From UBA6164 sp964344895 (GTDB taxonomy: Bacteria > Patescibacteriota > Gracilibacteria > BD1-5 > UBA6164), in the NCBI GenBank assembly GCA_964344895.1, contig CAYFPB010000003.1:1-41039 (forward strand): a stretch of DNA of 41,039 bases, read 5' to 3'. Below are positions 1 to 8,907 of the stretch, piece by piece (position 1 is the first letter of the stretch; every line of letters begins with the position of its first letter). A model generated the notes under the pieces. That model worked only from the letters and a program-made list of their open reading frames with translations. It ran no database searches and was not told the origin of the DNA. Position numbers and translations under genes: made by a program.

Positions 1-2
1 AT

Positions 3-31
3 TACTATATATAAAATATAGTATTTTTTTT
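3..31 (+). terminator. Rho-independent terminator of an upstream gene
   Basis: An 8-bp perfect stem (TACTATAT at 3-10, ATATAGTA at 16-23) with a 5-nt loop is followed by eight T. It presumably ends a gene lying left of the window. Confidence 0.7.
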
Positions 32-60
32 AGTTTGTTTGTCAAAAGTTTTTTTGATTT

Positions 61-90
61 TTTGCAAAAATAATAATTTTATGATAAAAT
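61..90 (+). promoter_or_regulatory. Predicted promoter
   Basis: TTTGCA at 61-66 and TAAAAT at 85-90 are separated by 18 bp, with TGA immediately before the -10 (extended -10). It lies about 30 bp upstream of the ATG at 120 and resembles other promoters in this window. Confidence 0.5.
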
Positions 91-119
91 AATATTATAT
101 AATATTTAAATATACAAAT

Positions 120-602
120 ATGGATTTTGAAAAACTAAAACAAAAGGCTATAGATTTTAAAAATAAAACTATTGATTCTGCTGCCAAAAGCTTAGCTGAC
201 TCTAGTTTTACTATAAATAAAAAGCAGGAGCTTGATAATATAATACAAAAATCAGCTACAACTACTTTTAAAAACAAAGAAACTTGAGAAGAAAAACAAT
301 ATAAACATAAAAGTATTGTTATATTTGCTGAAGAATGATCTGATTTTTTTAAAGAGGCCTTATATATATTCCCTGTTATTTCAGCTAAAGCTTTTTCTCA
401 AAATATTGCATTTAAATTAGCTAAATCAAAAATTGAAACTGTTAATTTAACTGAATATAGTGTAGATGAGAAAAGTCTTCCAACTCTTGTAGTTTTTGAA
501 GAAGAAAAAGTTCTAAAAACAATTTCTTGAGAAGAAAACATATTAAAACTTGTAAAATCTTTCGATTTGGATATAAATAAACTAATTGATGATATAAAAT
601 AA
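120..602 (+). CDS. Hypothetical protein with thioredoxin-fold-like C-terminal half
   Basis: 160 aa with TGA read as Gly (three internal TGA). The N-terminal 50 residues are Lys-rich and probably helical (KLKQKAIDFKNKTIDSAAKS). From about residue 60 the order of elements recalls thioredoxin: a strand KSIVIFAEE, a helix, a strand KIETVNL, then LPTLVVFEEEKVLKTISGEE, where the Pro sits where thioredoxins carry the cis-Pro. There is no CxxC, so redox activity is not expected. No signal peptide is seen. It is followed after 73 bp by a small membrane protein and may be co-transcribed with it up to the terminator at 899-937. The fold assignment is inference from the strand pattern only; the role is unknown. 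Confidence 0.75.
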
Positions 603-675
603 AACTTAAGAAAAATTTTTAAAAATAAAAAAATTATAATTTCTTAAAAAAATTAATCTATTAACTAAAACAAAA

Positions 676-900
676 ATGGTAACTCTAACTATTCTAGATA
701 TCCTTTATATAGTTCTTATAATATTTACTTCTATTATTTGAACTCTTTTAACTATCGTTTTATTAAAAGTATTAAAAATACTATGACCTATTACTGAAGT
801 AGTAGAATTATATAATAAAATTAAGCAAATTTTTCAAGCCTATGCATGAATACCAGATATGATTAAAAATAAAGTAAGTGAAACTTTAAATAAAAAATAA
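676..900 (+). CDS. Small single-pass membrane protein
   Basis: 74 aa. Residues about 3-30 are a continuous hydrophobic segment (LTILDILYIVLIIFTSIIGTL) followed by a short amphipathic, weakly basic tail ending ETLNKK. Two or three glycines are TGA. The start ATG follows an A-rich leader (ACAAAAATG) with no Shine-Dalgarno. It ends at the base of a strong terminator. I recognise no family. Its position suggests a partner of the upstream 160-aa protein, but nothing in the sequence proves that. Confidence 0.75.
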
Positions 901-937
901 AATTCCTATTAAAATTAATAGGAATTTTATTTTTTTA
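899..937 (+). terminator. Rho-independent terminator
   Basis: Stem AATTCCTATT (901-910) pairs with AATAGGAATT (917-926), extended by AA/TT, then a T-rich tract. It ends the first two-gene unit. Confidence 0.85.
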
Positions 938-997
938 TAACTTTTTAGATAAAAAATAATATCTTAATATATTTTTTATCTAATAAAGTTATTTTTA

Positions 998-1026
998 TTT
1001 GCCTTTTTATATATATAAAATATAAT
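998..1026 (+). promoter_or_regulatory. Predicted promoter of mutL
   Basis: TTTGCC at 998-1003, a 17-bp spacer, and a perfect TATAAT at 1021-1026. The mutL ATG follows at 1063, giving a leader of about 30 nt. Confidence 0.6.
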
Positions 1027-1062
1027 AAATATTAATTATTTTTAAAAATTTTTTAACAAAAT

Positions 1063-2928
1063 ATGTCAAAAATTGTAAAACTTGATAAAAACTTGGCAAA
1101 TCAGATAGCTGCTTGAGAAGTTGTTGAAAGACCAATTTCTGTAATAAAAGAATTAATAGAAAATTCTATAGATGCTAATGCAACTAATGTAAAAATAGAA
1201 ATAGAAAATGGCTGAATAGATAAAATAATAATTAGTGATAATGGTGATTGAATAGAAAAAGAAGATCTACCTTTAGTTGTAGAAAAGTATTCAACATCAA
1301 AAATTAAAAACTTAGAAGATCTGTATAATGTAATGACTTTTTGATTTAGGTGAGAAGCTATGGCTTCCATATCATCTGTTTCTGATATGGAAATTGTTAC
1401 AAAAAACACTATGGATGATTTTTGATCCAGCTTAAAAATAATTGCCTGAGAAGTACAACATATTTCACAAGCTTGATCTGAAACAGGTACAAAGATAATA
1501 ATTGAAAACCTTTTTTACAATACACCCGCTAGACTTAATTACTTAAAAAAACCTAGAACAGAATACAACCACATATATTCTTTTCTTCAACAAATGTGTC
1601 TATCATACCCAAAAATAGGTTTTGAATTTATATCTGATTCAAAACAAATTTTTAAGTACTGAGACAATGAAGACCTAAAAACAAGAATATATAATATTTA
1701 CTGAGAAGATTTTTCAGACCATCTACTTGAAATTAATTTTGATATATCTTGAATAAATATTAGCTGATATATATCAGATCCAAAAACTAGTTTTGCAAAT
1801 AAAAATAGACAATCTTTGTTTGTAAATAAAAGAGTAATAAAGTCTAATTTAATATATAAAGCAATAAATGATGCATATAATAGATTTATACCCCATAATA
1901 TGTTCCCTGCTTATGTTTTAAACTTACAAATTGATCCTACTTTGGTAGATGTAAATGTTCACCCTAGAAAACTAGAAGTAAGATTTGCCTCTGAACAAAG
2001 TATTTTTAGAGCAGTTTACCACTCTATTCAAGAAAAATTAGAAAAAGTTAGTTTAGTAAAAAATGATGTAATCAGTGAAGATAGTAATGTTGGTAGTAAT
2101 AATTATTATAAACCTTCTTTTTCTGCTCCTGATACTCAAAAATCTTTCAATTCTTGATGATGAGGTTATACTTGATCTTGAACCAAATTTAAAGCATATT
2201 CTCCTTATTCTGATAAAAGTGCTCCTATTAACCAAACTAAAATAGATTCAGCTCTTTCTTTCTCTAAAGAAATATTAAATTTCTCCCCTTGACAAGGGGG
2301 AGATGCCTGAAAGGCAGAGGGGGTTGTTTTTGAAAAATCAAATGATCTTCATGATACTCCTTTGTGAAAAATAATATGACAAGCTCATAATTCATATATA
2401 ATTGTTCAAACAGAACAAGGAATACAGTTTTTAGATCAACATGCTCTTGCTGAAAGAATAATATATGAAAAACTTGTAAAATGAGACTATTGACATAATA
2501 CTCAATGATTACTTGTTTGAGAAAGTTTATCCTTAACTCCTAAGGAAATAGATATAGTAGAACAAAATAGTAAAACATTGTCTGAAATGTGATTTGATTT
2601 TGAAACAATGCCATGAAATATAGTAATAGTAAATGCTATACCTGATTTTATAAAAAAAGAAAATATTACAGAGGTTTTTATGTGAATCCTTGAAGATATT
2701 TGAAAACAAAACTTTTCAAAATCTACCAACCTTGATGAAATAAAAAATAAAATTTGGGCTTATACAGCTTGTAGATCTGCAATTAAGTTCTGACACAAAT
2801 TAAACCTTTTTGAAATGAATAAGCTTTTATGTGATGCAGTTATGGACTACTCTTCAACTTGTCCACATTGAAGACCTGTTATATTTGATATTAGTTTAAA
2901 TGAATTAAAAGATAAATATGAAAGATAA
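1063..2928 (+). CDS. mutL: DNA mismatch repair protein MutL (endonuclease type)
   Basis: 621 aa, normal for MutL. It couples mismatch recognition by MutS to strand incision and excision. N-terminal GHKL ATPase: ENSIDA near residue 32, DNGDGI near 60 and GFRGEAMASI near 93, with TGA at conserved glycines. GEVVERP near residue 15 is diagnostic of the family. The C-terminal domain carries DQHALAERIIYE near 457, matching DQHA(x)2E(x)4E of nicking MutL proteins, plus ACRSAIK near 569 and CPHGRP near 599, the other metal-site motifs. It should therefore be an endonuclease, unlike E. coli MutL. The linker holds a GC-rich, palindromic, in-frame insertion at about residues 407-421 (see repeat 2283-2325). 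No mutS lies in the window. It is monocistronic between its own promoter and terminator. Confidence 0.97.
2283..2325 (+). repeat. GC-rich palindromic repeat inserted in mutL
   Basis: A G/C-rich island in an AT-rich gene. CTCCCCTTGACAAGGGGGAG can fold on itself; it is followed by GCCTGAAAGGC (a second small hairpin) and ends in GAGGGGGTTG. It encodes roughly SPGQGGDAGKAEGVV in the mutL linker without breaking the frame. A related element lies in mfd at 34959-34992. Confidence 0.8.
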
Positions 2929-2960
2929 AAAATCTTGTCTAAAAAGACAAGATTTTTTTA
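2929..2960 (+). terminator. Terminator of mutL
   Basis: AATCTTGTCT (2931-2940), loop AAAA, AGACAAGATT (2945-2954), then T7. It begins immediately after the mutL stop. Confidence 0.9.
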
Positions 2961-2983
2961 TTTTATTATTATTTTCTTTTTTA

Positions 2984-3085
2984 AAATGGTATCCCCAGCT
3001 GGAATCGGTCAAAGACCCGTCAGTGATTGTTCCTATTCGTCACAATCATCCTGCTTTTAGCAGGATAAACTTCCTTTCGATTCCA
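2984..3085 (-). other. tRNA 3'-end copy with cloverleaf-like inverted repeats
   Basis: Positions 2984-3007 are identical over 24 bp to 3141-3164, the 3' end of the tRNA-Arg gene including the encoded CCA. The adjoining sequence forms an outer stem TGGAATCG (3000-3007) with CGATTCCA (3078-3085) that encloses three arms: GGTC-AAA-GACC (3007-3017), TGATTGT with ACAATCA (3024-3048), and ATCCTGC-TTTTA-GCAGGAT (3048-3066). It cannot form a normal T arm, so it is not a functional tRNA. It lies downstream of the tRNA on the same strand and could be co-transcribed. Confidence 0.6.
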
Positions 3086-3143
3086 AAAATACTTTCTTTT
3101 TACTATATATTATCTCTTTAATTCTTGTTTAATCTTTTTTAAA

Positions 3144-3218
3144 TGGTATCCCCAGCTGGAATCGAACCAGCATCTAACCCTTAGGAGGGGTTTATTCTAT
3201 CCATTGAACTATGGAGAC
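3144..3218 (-). tRNA. tRNA-Arg (anticodon CCU)
   Basis: 75 nt on the minus strand with CCA encoded. The acceptor stem GTCTCCA pairs with TGGGGAT (two G-U type pairs), the anticodon stem is AACCC/GGGTT around loop CTCCTAA (anticodon CCT, reading AGG), and the T arm is GCTGG-TTCGATT-CCAGC. It lies just after the terminator of the HTH gene. Its 3' end is duplicated about 157 bp further downstream. Confidence 0.93.
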
Positions 3219-3259
3219 TAAAAAAGTTCCTGTATTTTATACAAAAACAGGAACTTTTC
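3219..3259 (-). terminator. Terminator of the HTH membrane gene
   Basis: On the minus strand GTTCCTGT (3233-3226) and ACAGGAAC (3254-3247) form an 8-bp stem, with A/T extension and a following T6. It lies between the HTH gene stop (3264) and the tRNA. Confidence 0.8.
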
Positions 3260-3263
3260 AAGT

Positions 3264-3821
3264 TTATATGTTAAAATTCCATACAACTCATACTATTATA
3301 ATTAAAACTATTACAAAAAAGATAAGTAATTTATTGTTAGTTTTTTCATACTTTAACTCCCCTGCTAACTTTGATTTTTCACTCTCTATTTTGCTTAATT
3401 CTTTATTTAAGCTATCTTTTGATTCTTCCAAAAGAAATTGTGATTTTTTAAAATCAATTAATGAAACAGAGTTTTTTGCAACTTCTTCTGCTTTTCAGAC
3501 CCTCATTGCTAATGTTTGAATTAATTGGTCTTTTTTTTGTATTTCTTCTTTTAAGTCTTTATATATCATTCAAAGTGTTCAGGCTTGATTTTCTGTTGTT
3601 TTTACCTCTTTTGTTTCTTTTTCTTTTTTTGGTTTTGTATTAACAATTACCTCTTGTTTTTTTTCTCATTCTCAACTTAGATTTTTTACATCTTCATCAT
3701 TAACATAAACTATCTTTCAATCTTTTTTGGATCTTAGTTTTCATGATTTAATATATCTGTCTACACTACGAGTAGATATATTTAATTTTTCAGCAACTTC
3801 TTGCCTTGTTAAAGTATACAT
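3264..3821 (-). CDS. Tail-anchored helix-turn-helix protein
   Basis: 185 aa, TGA read as Gly. Residues about 2-45 form an excisionase/MerR-like helix-turn-helix: MYTLTRQEVAEKLNISTRSVDRYIKSGKL, then a KIVYVNDEDV wing, a usual pattern for DNA-binding excisionase-type domains. A Lys/Glu-rich linker follows, then a long coiled coil (KDLKEEIQKKDQLIQTLAMRVGKAEEV to KSKLAGELKYEK), and finally a hydrophobic segment LLIFFVIVLIIIVGVVW at the extreme C terminus. The arrangement predicts a DNA-binding domain tethered to the inner membrane by a C-terminal anchor. Target and function are unknown. Its own terminator and about 100 bp to glyA make it a separate unit. Confidence 0.85.
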
Positions 3822-3927
3822 ATACAAAAACATTAAATAGTAATATATACTATTCTATTTATTTTTGACAACAAATCAAGTTTTTTGTAGACATTTTAGA
3901 CATTTTTGTTTTTTTCTTTGTCTACTA

Positions 3928-5160
3928 CTACTTATAAATAGGAAACTGTTCACATAAACTAAGTATTTCATTTTTTAGTTCTTTTAATTTATTTTCATTA
4001 TCTTTGTTTATTATAGCCTCTTTAAAAACCCTTGCTATAACTTTCATTTCTGCTTCTTTCATACCTCTTGTTGTTGCAGCTGGTGTTCATACCCTTATTC
4101 AAGAAGGATCTAGAGGTTTTCTTGGGTCATAAGGAATCATATTTTTGTTTGTTGAAAGTCCTACTTTTTCTAAAGCAAGTTCTGCTTCTTTTCATGTAAC
4201 TCAAAAACTACCATATACATCTACTAATACTAAATGATTATCTGTTCATCATGAAGTTATTTCAAATCAATGATTTATAAGCTCTGTTGCTAATGTTTTG
4301 GCGTTGTCTATAACCTGTCCAATATATTGTCTAAATTCTGGTTTTAATGCTTCTTTAAAAGCAACAGCTTTAGCTGCTATAAGATTTTCATGTGGTCCTC
4401 CTTGAACTCAAGGAAAAACAGCTCTAGCTAAATCTTTTGCATGTTTTTCTTTTGACATTATGATTGCTCATCTTGGTCATCTTAATGTTTTATGGGTAGT
4501 GGTAGTAACAACATCACAATATGGTACAGGATTTTCTAAGGCTCCTCAAGCAACTAATCAAGCAATATGAGCAATGTCAGCCATTAATATAGCTCAAACT
4601 TTATCAGCAATTTCTCTAAATCTCTTCCAATCAAGATTTCTAGGATAAGCAGAAAATCAAGCTAATATCATCTTAGGTTTATTTTCTATAGCAAGTTTTT
4701 CTACTTCATCCATATCAATAAGTCCAGTATTTTTGTTTAAAGTATATGGAATTATATCGTAAAGCATTCATGAAAAATTTAATGGATGCCCATGACTTAA
4801 GTGTCCTCATTGATCCAAACTTAGTCATAAAACCTTGTCTCCTGGTTTTAATAATCATAAATATACAGCTAAATTTGCTGGACTTCAACTTAATGGTTGT
4901 ACATTTACATACTCTGCTCAAAAAAGTTCTTTTGCTCTAGAAATAGCTAAGTTTTCAATTTCATCTATATATTCTTGTCATGCATAATATCTTCTTCAAG
5001 GATATCATTCAGAGTATTTATTAGATAAAATACTTCCAGCTGCTTCTAAAACATCTAAGCTTGCATAGTTTTCAGAAGCTATTAGTTCTATTTCTATTTC
5101 TTGTCTATGTCTTTCATTATTTATTAAATCAAAGATTTTTTTATCTGTATTTTCTAACAT
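3928..5160 (-). CDS. glyA: Serine hydroxymethyltransferase
   Basis: 410 aa, the usual bacterial length, stop TAG. This PLP enzyme interconverts serine and glycine with tetrahydrofolate and supplies one-carbon units in the cytoplasm. The sequence shows IASENYAS near the N terminus, NKYSEGYPGRRYYAGQEYID, VQPLSGSPANLAVY, and DVVTTTTHKTLRGPRG, whose Lys (about residue 224) forms the PLP Schiff base. The C-terminal DPSGIRVGTPAATTRGM is also typical. Many family-invariant glycines are TGA, and the frame is only open with that reading. It is monocistronic, with about 105 bp to the HTH gene downstream and 174 bp to the ctpA stop upstream. Confidence 0.97.
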
Positions 5161-5294
5161 GTTTTTTTGGTTATAAAGTAAATTAATTATTTAAAAATTT
5201 AGTTTGAGTTTTAAAAATAATTAATTTTTTAGTAAATTTGTAATTCATATATCTAACTATTTATATAATAACTATTGTTTTATAATTAAAAAAC

Positions 5295-5325
5295 AAAAAA
5301 AAGCTAAGTTTTTTAGCTTTTTTTT
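5295..5325 (-). terminator. Terminator of the S41 protease gene
   Basis: A run of A then GCTAA (5295-5307) pairs with TTAGC and a T run (5313-5325). It is symmetric and could work on both strands, and it follows the minus-strand stop at 5335. The remaining 5161-5294 is AT-rich, with no feature other than the presumed glyA promoter region. Confidence 0.75.
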
Positions 5326-5334
5326 GTTAAAAAA

Positions 5335-6627
5335 TTATTTATTTTCTTTTTCACTGAACTTTTCTTTTGATTTTTCTAAACTTAAAGTATAAGCATTATT
5401 TTTTATAAATATATCTAATATTTCTTTTGCTGATTCTAGTTGTCTATCATAGTTTTTATCATAATCTTCTTCTATAAAGCTAATTTCAATGTCTGGAATA
5501 ATTCCCTCTTTATCTATATTTATTCATTCTGGGGTGAACCATTTTGCTATTGTAAGTTTTATCATACTTTCATCTCATAACTCAAAGGGTTTTTGAACAG
5601 AACCTTTTCAATAAGATTTTTTTCAAACTAGTATTGCTTTTTTGTAATCTTTTAAAGCTCATGCTGTAATTTCAGAAGCAGAAGCTGAGTTTTCATTTAT
5701 AATTACAACAACTTTTCATTTATATAAGTCTCAATCATTAATACTTGTATATTCTTGTTTTTCAAAAATTCCTTTATATTTATTTGTTACAAGAACTTTA
5801 CCATTTTCTATAAAATTACTTAATATTGCTGTTGCTTCTAACAAATAACCTCCTCAATTATCTCTTAAATCAATTATTATTCAATCTGTTTCTTTCAATT
5901 TTTCAATTGCACTAAGTACCTCTATAGAAGTTCTTTCTCAAAACTTATTAATAGAAATATATCAAGTATTTGTTTCTTCAAATTTTTCATACTCAACAGA
6001 TGGTATAACTATTTTAGCTCTTGTAACTTCTATTTTTAAAATATTTTTTTCTCATGGTCTTAGTATTTCTAGTAGTACTTTTGTGTTAGCTGGTCATTTT
6101 ATTTTATCCACTGCATCATGTAAACTTAGTCACTGTAATTCTTCATTGTTAGCTTTTATAATAATATCTCATGATCTAATTCATGCTTTTTTAGCAGGAG
6201 ATCCTTTCATTAATCTATCAATAACAACTCAAAGCTCATTTTTTTCTACAAAAGCTCAAATTCATTCAAAGTCTCATGATAAAGCCTGATTAAATCTTTG
6301 AGTTTCTTTTTTTGAAAAATAAACTGAATACTTATCTCCTAATCAATCAACTAATCATCTTATTGCTCACTGTACAAGTTCTTCTTCGTTAACTCAATCA
6401 ATATCATAACTATATTCATCCATTATTTTATAAACTTTCCAAAATTTTTTTAAATCAAGGTCTTCTCAATTAAAAATTTCCATATCTGATAATTTTTTAT
6501 CACTTTTTAACAATTGAATATCTGTAGAATGCCCTATATAATAAGAAAAAAATATTCAACCAATAAAACTTGTTAAAAATATTATGAAAAATTGTAAAAA
6601 ATTAGAGTCTTTATTTTTGTTTGTCAT
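5335..6627 (-). CDS. C-terminal processing peptidase, S41 family (CtpA-like)
   Basis: 430 aa. Residues about 8-30 are a hydrophobic N-terminal anchor (FLQFFIIFLTSFIGWIFFSY), so the protease acts outside the membrane. A PDZ domain (about 105-190: GIGAFVEKNELGVVIDRL, SPAKKAGIRSGDIIIKAN) precedes the S41 catalytic domain: IIDLRDNGGGYLLEA near 275 and ENSASASEITA near 310, holding the nucleophilic Ser, with the general-base Lys about 25 residues later (ALKDYKKAIL). The GGG of RDNGGG mixes TGA and GGN codons. CtpA-type enzymes trim C termini of envelope proteins; the substrate here is unknown. The start at 6627 is the first ATG that includes the membrane segment. It stands alone on the minus strand. 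Confidence 0.93.
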
Positions 6628-6923
6628 TTATTAAATTTTAATATATAAAAAATATTTAACAAACTAAAATATAATCTTTTAATGAAAAATTACAAGTCAA
6701 TTATTTTTTTTTATAGTTGTTAAAAAAATGTTAATTTATATTTTTTAGCTTAAATAATAGTTTCTTTTACAATTTTTAAATAAGTTTTTAAAAGTGTTTT
6801 TTTTATAAACCTCTTTATTTCTTTATTTAAAGCCTTTTTAACTTTTTAACAATAACAATTAATAATAATAATATCTTATAAATAAATAAAAATTACATAA
6901 TACAAATAAAAATAGTTAAATTT
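6628..6923. other. Gene-free AT-rich intergenic region
   Basis: The gap between the divergent ctpA-like gene and the 6981 cluster. It is almost pure A/T with T-rich runs, and no ORF, tRNA, strong hairpin or repeat was recognised. It presumably carries the promoter of the minus-strand protease gene close to 6628. Confidence 0.6.
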
Positions 6924-6952
6924 TTGATTATTTTTTATAAATATGATAAAAT
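6924..6952 (+). promoter_or_regulatory. Predicted promoter of the 6981-9597 cluster
   Basis: TTGATT (6924-6929), a 17-bp spacer, then TAAAAT (6947-6952) preceded by TGA (extended -10). An upstream in-frame ATG at 6924 overlaps this promoter, so the start at 6981 is preferred. Confidence 0.5.
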
Positions 6953-6980
6953 TATAATAATTAAAAAATTATATAATATT

Positions 6981-7292
6981 ATGATATTTGAATATTTTAA
7001 AAAACAAAAAGAAATTAATCAAAAAATAAAACTTATAAAAGTTATGGTTGTTTCCTTAAACATTCCTGATAGTCAAAAAGAACTATATTTAGAATCAATA
7101 TCTATATTAAAAGAAAATGATTTGGAAAAGCTTTATGATACATTAGGTAATTTTACTAAACAAATTGAACAAGAAGAAGAAAAAAATTTAAGAAGAAAAA
7201 ATATAAAAAATAACCAAAATCTAAAAAGAGAAGAACATGAAGAAAAACAAAAAGAATTAAACTCTTTTTCATTTTTAATAAATAACTTATAA
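6981..7292 (+). CDS. Small charged coiled-coil protein, unknown function
   Basis: 103 aa from ATG 6981; an in-frame ATG at 6924 lies in the promoter and is less likely. Residues about 1-60 are mixed helical (FEYFKKQKEINQKIKLIKVM, then IPDSQKELYLESISILKEND). Residues 60-95 are highly charged and coiled-coil-like (FTKQIEQEEEKNLRRKNIKN). There is no TGA codon, no signal peptide and no membrane segment. It is followed after 4 bp by the next small gene and leads an apparent four-gene operon. No family recognised. Confidence 0.7.
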   Translation: MIFEYFKKQKEINQKIKLIKVMVVSLNIPDSQKELYLESISILKENDLEKLYDTLGNFTKQIEQEEEKNLRRKNIKNNQNLKREEHEEKQKELNSFSFLINNL

Positions 7293-7296
7293 AAAT

Positions 7297-7536
7297 ATGT
7301 CAGAAGTAATAATAAACAAAGAACAAACAAATGAAAAATTTCAAAATTTAAATGATGCTGAAAAAATTTTCAATAACTTTAAACAAGATAATCCTGAATT
7401 AGCTAAAAATATCTTAAAAATTTGTAGATGAAATGAAACATGATTTCAAGTAACAATTAATACTTATTTTGAAAAACAAAAAATTAATAATGGAACATGT
7501 TCAGAAATTGAAAATTTAAAAAACTTAATTGCTTAA
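7297..7536 (+). CDS. Small soluble protein, unknown function
   Basis: 79 aa, with two TGA-encoded Gly in ICRGNETGFQVT. It is predicted helical and acidic, with two Cys (LKICRG, NGTCSEIE) that could bind a metal or form a disulfide. It starts 4 bp after the preceding stop and ends 8 bp before the next ATG, so it is translated from the same transcript. No family recognised; the partnership with the membrane proteins downstream is inference from gene order. Confidence 0.7.
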
Positions 7537-7544
7537 TATAAAAT

Positions 7545-8897
7545 ATGCAAAACTATAAAATATCTGTATCTAAAAACCAGAAAAAGTTTACAATTTTTTT
7601 AAAAGCTGAAGCTGAGGCTTTAGCAAGAGAAAGAGTTCATAAAGAATGATACTCTATTTTAAGTATTGAACAAGTTACTGAAAAAAATAATATTTGAAAT
7701 GTTTTTTTATTTTCTTGATACAATAAAAATTGAGAATTAAAAAATGGTAAAATTGTTTGAGATGATATATTTAAAACTTATATAAAATTAAGAAAAAGTT
7801 TAGAATATAATGTTTTATCATTGTATTCAGAAAAAGATAAAGATATTTCACAAGCAGAAAAAGATAAAATAATAAATGATTTAAAAGAAGAATTTTTACT
7901 ATTATATAAAAATAAAAGATCTGATACAGAAAATATAAAAAATGATTTAAAAAAAGAAAAAGAAGAATATTATTTAAAAAAAGAACTTGATGAAATAAAT
8001 AAACTTATTTTATTTATTTTAGAAAAATTAAATAAAATACAAACAGAAGAAATTAACTTAAGTCTTGATTATAGTAAAAAAGAAAAAATAAAAGAATTAT
8101 ATAATTCAATAATAAAATTAAAAAAATCAACAAATATTTCTAAATTAAAAGAAGTATGAGAAAAAGCCTTGGAAAAAATTTGAGAACTTGAATTAGCAGA
8201 GTTAGAAAAAAATAAAAGTGAAAAAGTAAAAGAGCTATTAAAAGAAACAAATATTTTACTAAAGAAAATATGATCAAAACAAAGCTTTATAGAAAAAGAT
8301 AAAGATATTTCTTATATAATTAATAGTTTTTTTGAAAGATTAAACAACTATTTTCTAGAAATAAAAGAAAACAAAAAAAGAAGTAAAAAACAAGTAGATA
8401 AAAACTCTCATTCTTACATAAAAAACTTATTATTTTTAAAGAAATATAAAGAAAAATTAAAACTAAATACTTACTATATATTAAAAAATATAGTAAAAAT
8501 AGCTTTAAATAAAGAAGAAAGAGATAATGTATTATTAAGAAGAAAAGTAATAAAACAAAATATAACACTTTTTAAAGCTAAAGAAAAAGGGGTATGATTT
8601 TCTTATACATACATAAATAAGTGAATAACAAAAATCATAGAAATTATATTAAAATTTTTAGTAAATTTAAAATATTATATTTTTACAATCATTATAATTT
8701 TTATTATAATGTGTATTATAACTTTTAATATAAATTATTACTTTGATTTCCAGGAAATATGATATTTATGAATTTTTAGTTTTTTAGTATTAATTATTGT
8801 TTATTGTATATTAAATATTTGAAAAAATTTATTTTTAATTATATTTAATTTTGTAATTTTGTTTTTTATAGTTATATTCTGAGTAGTTAACTTTTAA
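7545..8897 (+). CDS. Coiled-coil membrane protein with PilC-like N-terminal segment
   Basis: 450 aa with about ten TGA-Gly. Residues 1-75 (YKISVSKNQKKFTIFLKAEA, ALARERVHKEGYSILSIEQV, then GELKNGKIVGDD) resemble the small N-terminal region of type II/IV secretion F-type proteins, where a residue pair such as ARERVHKEGY packs in a winged alpha-beta unit. Residues about 90-340 are a very long Lys/Glu-rich coiled coil. Residues about 365-450 hold three or four hydrophobic segments (IIEIILKFLVNL, YYIFTIIIIFIIMCIITF, FLVLIIVYCIL, FLIIFNFVILFFIVIFGVV), ending at the membrane. It lacks the paired T2SSF domains of true PilC, which is present at 23093. Function unknown. Confidence 0.8.
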
Positions 8898-8907
8898 TTA
8901 TTATAAT

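Noticed and set aside
1101..1409. Minus-strand ORF in mutL and many similar short ORFs over other genes
   Set aside because: They lie over conserved domains on the opposite strand and only look open because real frames contain TGA.
3000..3085. Hammerhead ribozyme in the cloverleaf element
   Set aside because: The minus strand has CTGACGG where CUGANGA is needed and no properly placed GAAA, so the catalytic core is not met.
2918..3121. ORF of 67 codons after mutL
   Set aside because: Covers the mutL terminator, the tRNA 3' copy and the cloverleaf element; no coding character.
6924..6980. Upstream start for the 7292-ending gene
   Set aside because: The extension coincides with a TTGATT-17-TAAAAT promoter and adds low-complexity Ile/Lys residues; ATG 6981 is favoured.
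7545..8897. A second PilC
   Set aside because: Only the first about 75 residues recall the F-protein family; the paired T2SSF domains are absent and the middle is coiled coil.
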